This document shows positions 53,301 through 56,180 of a stretch of 56,180 nt of DNA, one piece after another. Below the pieces are notes generated by a model. It did not search any database. It saw only the letters and a program-made list of their open reading frames with translations, and had not been told where the DNA came from. Where the stretch lies: assembly GCA_037074765.1 (NCBI GenBank), contig JBAMDO010000108.1, positions 130,001 through 186,180 on the forward strand, in the 5' to 3' direction. The stretch's first letter is position 1, and every line of letters starts with the position of its first letter. The stretch is from Mansonella perstans. Lineage: Eukaryota; Nematoda; Chromadorea; Rhabditida; Onchocercidae. The position numbers and the translations under genes were made by a program.

Positions 53301-53689
53301 TTCGGTTTGTAAAAGTCGGTAACAAAAAAGGGGAGTGTTATTTGGTGGAAAAATAAAATGTGCGACTCGGTTTTCTTGTACTTTAAGGTAAATTACATTA
53401 AGAACATCACTTCTGACCGACAGCGCATGCTCTATGCTCGCGTCTAATTTTGTTGTAAGGATCATATTTAAAAGAAAAAAAAAATTGTTTGTTTGATGTT
53501 TTATCCTATTAATTTATTTTTATTTTTAAATTCGCATCGGAATTTTAGAATCGCAAGCGTACATCTGGTACAAATGAAGACGATGAAAAGAATGGTGATG
53601 ATTCAGAAACGAGCAATGATGCTGTTACACCGGAATTAAAGAAAAAAAAGAGTGACACAGAAGAAGTTGGAATTTTTACTTGCAATTAA
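42925..53689 (+). CDS. SR-family splicing factor, RRM - RS - RRM architecture
   Basis: Predicted nuclear pre-mRNA splicing regulator. Nine exons with matching phases: 42925-43118, 43286-43429, 43817-44033, 44200-44280, 45229-45296, 52142-52226, 52403-52494, 53050-53215, 53549-53689; 395 residues. RRM1 (about 3-72) is close to SRSF4/5/6 and nematode rsp proteins: RNP2 VYVGRLPYR, ERDIERFFRGYGRI, RNP1 NGYAFVEF (36-43), DAEDAVHDLNG. An RS region (about 75-185) has SRDRRRSRSRDRKRSHSRDR and RSSSRSQSLSP. A second RRM-like fold (about 198-265) shows SIIVRGFD, LKHVAKKYGELTDFEMRDD, IIGYSSRESAAKALEKMSG and VDGQTLQV. It lacks the SWQDLKD motif of the usual SR second RRM. The tail is Ser-, Lys- and Glu-rich (NRKRTSGTNEDDEKNGDD). 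Intron 5 is 6.8 kb. Alternative ends are listed separately. The exact C-terminus is the least certain part. Confidence 0.9.
43286..43512 (+). CDS. candidate truncated terminal exon (intron 2 retention plus poly(A) signal)
   Basis: If exon 2 is not spliced at 43430, the frame continues through SELYYSRYYTFSIPASS and ends at TAA 43506-43508. That stop overlaps an AATAAA at 43507-43512. The product would be 138 residues: RRM1 plus a short RS segment, the size of a small SR protein. The donor at this point (AG|GTCTGA) is weak, which would help retention. No transcript evidence is available here. Confidence 0.35.
44281..45228 (+). other. SR-like gene intron 4 with open segments on both strands
   Basis: A 948-bp intron, less AT-rich than most. 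It contains a (GTTC)n tract at 44831-44856 and, on the minus strand, an open 53-codon segment at 44962-45120. That segment has an acceptor-like AAATCCAG and ends at TAA with mixed composition (includes GLHAMQLWNELSAQSAPRD). The plus strand is also open here. Neither can be joined to the SR-like exons in phase. Confidence 0.4.
47274..47312. repeat. TA then TG dinucleotide microsatellite
   Basis: A (TA)n run passes directly into an uninterrupted (TG)n run. Confidence 0.9.
47983..49079 (+). other. candidate exons of a gene nested in the SR-like intron
   Basis: Three segments can be joined in phase 0. 47983-48144 has Gly-Thr repeats from a GGGACA hexamer array, then EEAPLVPVKGVSIGLDSRTS. 48761-48871 follows an acceptor TTGTTGTAG, has donor GTAAGTCT, and includes KRIRPKNEYACKIELDNEG. 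48999-49079 follows acceptor TTTCTACAG and is Pro/Ser-rich (NAPPSPPSPSSSSPSLPSPP). In another frame the last one is a His run. Start, end and first acceptor are not clear, and I recognise no family. It could be a small nested gene, alternative exons or chance. Confidence 0.2.
51071..51727. repeat. direct repeat pair, about 105 bp each
   Basis: 51071-51176 and 51623-51727 share ACCAACCATCTTTTATTAAT, TTTTACTACA and CTCTTCATGTG with scattered substitutions. They are 552 bp apart in intron 5 of the SR-like gene and may be copies of a dispersed element. Confidence 0.8.
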
Positions 53690-54147
53690 TTAAAATTCAA
53701 GAGCATGTAATAAGTCTGTGTTGTATAAGGAACGGTGCAGTAAAAGAAAAGCAATTAAAAAAACAGAAATGAGTTGAATTGATCCTTACTGTATAAGCAC
53801 CAGTTTATATTTAACGACATACTTTTTAGATTAATTGAAATTTTTTAATCTTAAAGTAAGGTATTTATAAGGGATGATTTTTCTACTAATAATAGATTAA
53901 AAATTGCTTTAGAAAGCAATGCGCTATAATGAATTATTTCTGTTTGTTGTTTTCGATTTTTGAGCATAGCTTAAAATGTATTAAGCTCCAATCCATATCT
54001 CTCCTCTCTCATTAAGAATTTCAAGTTATGTAATATCTAGGTGATTTACTAAATTTTAGTTTTTTCAAATTCAGGTGTAATTTTCTTATGGCTACTGATT
54101 TTTTAGCTTTTTTTAAACATATGAAAAACTCTTTGTTCGTCTTTTAG

Positions 54148-54195
54148 ACTGAAACGACAGAAGTCGACTCAACCGCAACAGTTGGTGCAGAATGA
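54148..54195 (+). CDS. alternative last coding exon of the SR-like gene
   Basis: CGTCTTTTAG precedes an open 15-codon segment, TETTEVDSTATVGAE, and then TGA. Exon 9 can donate in phase 0 at 53666 (GAAGAA|GTTGGA), giving 403 residues that end in this acidic/Thr sequence instead of VGIFTCN. The continuity of Glu/Thr composition across the junction and an AATAAA at 54494-54499 support it. The GTTGGA donor is weak. Confidence 0.5.
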   Translation, partial: TETTEVDSTATVGAE

Positions 54196-54493
54196 GTTGT
54201 TTGTTATATTCGTCTGGTTGGTCGATTTAAAAAGAAAAAAAGAAGGAAAAAATGGAGGAAAATCTTTTTACTTTAATTTTTATTGTTGCTCGAGTGTTAA
54301 TTGCTTCATTAGCACAGTTTATCACATTTCTGATTTTTATTGCGAACCTCTTTCCAGTTGGTTCAAATTATTAGGTACAGTACTTGATTGAAAATAATGT
54401 TTAACAACGTCTTTTGATGTTCAATGAAATTTTCATAATTGCGGTTTTTTTGTTTAAAATTTCGGTTTCTAGTCTCAATTCTCACTCTTCCAT

Positions 54494-54499
54494 AATAAA
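54494..54499 (+). terminator. candidate poly(A) signal of the SR-like gene
   Basis: AATAAA about 300 bases after the alternative TGA. It is the first exact hexamer I see downstream of either stop. Another occurs near 54929. Confidence 0.4.
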
Positions 54500-56180
54500 C
54501 CGTATTCATTTTTTACCCATAAAATTCGCATACCTCTTCCGTTAAAATTTTACCCGGGCGTGTCACGTCTTTTCAATTCACAAAAGTACGTGATTCGTTC
54601 TTACGTAATTTTTAAATTGATGATGTAATGTTTAAGTTTTCTTCTTTTAAATTAATATTGCCCTAATATACTTATTGTAGTAAGAAGCCAAGTCATTGCT
54701 GTTACTGTTTATTTATAATTGAATTCAGATTTTCTTTATATGGATTTCACTTTATCAAGACGTAGAATGATGTTTGCAACTAATTAATTTTTTTTCTCTT
54801 CCAGAATTTGAAGAACCTCTGGTTATGGAGAAATTAATTTTTCTTTTTTTTGCAACTGTATTTGTCAGTTTTCTAGACTTGGAATTTAAAAATTTGAAAT
54901 TTAAAACATGTTGCTGTGTACATCATCAAATGAATAAATGTTCACCATTATTAACTATTTGATTTCATCTTAGCATTAGCAGAGAATTTATTATTCTTTC
55001 ACCTCTTGCATGGAATAATGATAGGAAATAACAAATCTCAAGAAAAGGCATACAAAAGTTAACATTCAAAAAAAAATGGCATCGGGAATTGAATTATTAA
55101 TTAAACTCGATAAGAATGGGTTCAGTGAATTCATTTCATAAAGTTAAGACAAAACATGAATAAATGTTTGATTGCAGTTGGCCTTTGGCGATTCTACTAA
55201 TTTCCTATGGTCAGTGTGGATGTTGCTGCCATCGTTCGTTATGTTCTAGGTCATTGGGGAATTGATGTGATGGTTGATTTCGTGAATTTATGAAAGAATA
55301 ATTGGTTGTGTGTGCGTTATATTTATGTCAGGATTTATGCAATTTTTTACTGCGGGGCTCTCTATTTGATTGTTTTCTTGTCTTAATTCAAGTGATTGAA
55401 TGAAATTTAGGCAGCTGCAAGGAATCATTTCTCTGATCAACGCAATCATTTTACAATAAGCATATTTCGAACAAATTCGAACATGTCCTTGGAATCCGTA
55501 AATATGTTCCGGATTGGGGTACTCAATCTGGAAGAATCTGTGAGCATTTTTGCTGGTTGAATGTATTCTAAGATTCGTAAATATATTCCGGATTGGAAGT
55601 ATTCTAGAAATCGTACATATATTCCAGGTTTGGGAGTTTTCTGGAATCTGCAAGCATATTTTGGGTTGAAAGTATTCTAAAATCCGTAAATATGTTCGAG
55701 TTTGGAAGTGTTTTAGAATACGTAAATATATTCCGATTCAATGTCTAGAATCTGGTCTGTATGTATATTTTAGATTGAAGACTTGAACCACCGCTGGGAC
55801 GCATTCACTCGTTTTTGCAGCGTTCGATTTCAGGAATCAGTAATAAAAATAAGTGTAAGCCAATGAAATATAAGATAACACTGTCATAAATGGTGTCACA
55901 AAAAACAAATATCAAATTGTCATTTCTTCAAATTATGAATTAAAAAAGAAAAAAGCAGTAGTTAAATTCTCAAATTTTTTCGAAGTTCATTATTTTTCAT
56001 ATTTTTCATTACCTCATTTGTTTCTCATTCTCTCAATGTTGGTCCATTTTTCTTAAGATCTTAACTATATCCTAATCAAAAAAAATTCTTATCTAAAATT
56101 CTAATCAAAAAACTGATTTTACACGCACAGCAAACTATTTTAATTTGAAATTTGAAGAACTTTGGTACGAAATTTGTTTT
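54500..56180. other. 3' flank without recognised gene
   Basis: AT-rich sequence with a minisatellite at 55480-55785. The minus-strand ORF at 55288-55653 consists largely of that repeat. No exon was identified. Confidence 0.5.
55480..55785. repeat. minisatellite, about seven copies of a 36-40 bp unit
   Basis: Diverged units of the form CGTAAATATATTCCGGATTG followed by GAAGTATTCTAGAAT. The divergence suggests an old array. Confidence 0.85.

Noticed and set aside
55288..55653. 121-codon minus-strand ORF
   Set aside because: Largely covered by the 36-40 bp minisatellite.
1..56180. tRNA, rRNA, SL RNA, CRISPR or transposase genes
   Set aside because: By-eye search for tRNA B-box motifs, the SL1 sequence, spaced repeats and transposase motifs found nothing convincing; a covariance-model scan would be needed to exclude small RNAs.

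Overview
The window is about three-quarters A+T eukaryotic DNA, with short exons in long introns, T-rich TTTTCAG/TTTTTAG acceptors and GTAAGT/GTATGT donors. Three coding starts have a 3' splice-type acceptor a few bases upstream and no visible upstream exon, which is the layout of spliced-leader trans-splicing. These signs, plus an AMT-type ammonium transporter resembling those of nematodes, suggest a nematode; a clade III or filarial-like worm is only a guess. Nearly all short ORFs are chance or simple-repeat ORFs. The real genes had to be assembled from exons whose splice phases agree.

Layout. 1-18.5 kb is gene-poor. It holds TTCAT/GAAT tetranucleotide arrays, local tandem duplications and one plausible minus-strand exon (7012-7126) of an unidentified gene. 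18,533-27,518 (minus) is an ammonium transporter of 13 coding exons, about 703-726 residues, with both pore histidines and a cytoplasmic tail of roughly 300 residues. 27.5-37.3 kb is AT-rich intergenic DNA with simple repeats. 37,299-38,507 and 40,174-41,213 (both minus) are two tandem SmD1 genes that share an intron at the same codon and phase. The upstream one (40.2-41.2 kb) is a normal SmD1. The downstream one is a divergent paralogue whose Arg-Gly tail is replaced by seven perfect copies of a seven-residue unit (RGRDNAA) plus a Gly-rich end. 42,925-53,689 or 54,195 (plus) is an SR-type RNA-binding protein arranged RRM - RS domain - second RRM-like domain - acidic/basic tail, with a 6.8-kb intron. 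The last 2 kb holds a 3' UTR candidate and a minisatellite.

How the genes relate. Three of the four clear genes are splicing components: two SmD1-class snRNP core proteins and, head to head with them across a 1.7-kb intergenic region, an SR-like splicing regulator. The transporter is unrelated to them. The best leads are the repeat-tailed SmD1 paralogue, the unusual RRM-RS-RRM gene with candidate truncated and alternative ends, and two tandem duplications that copied an exon edge with its splice site into the adjacent intron.
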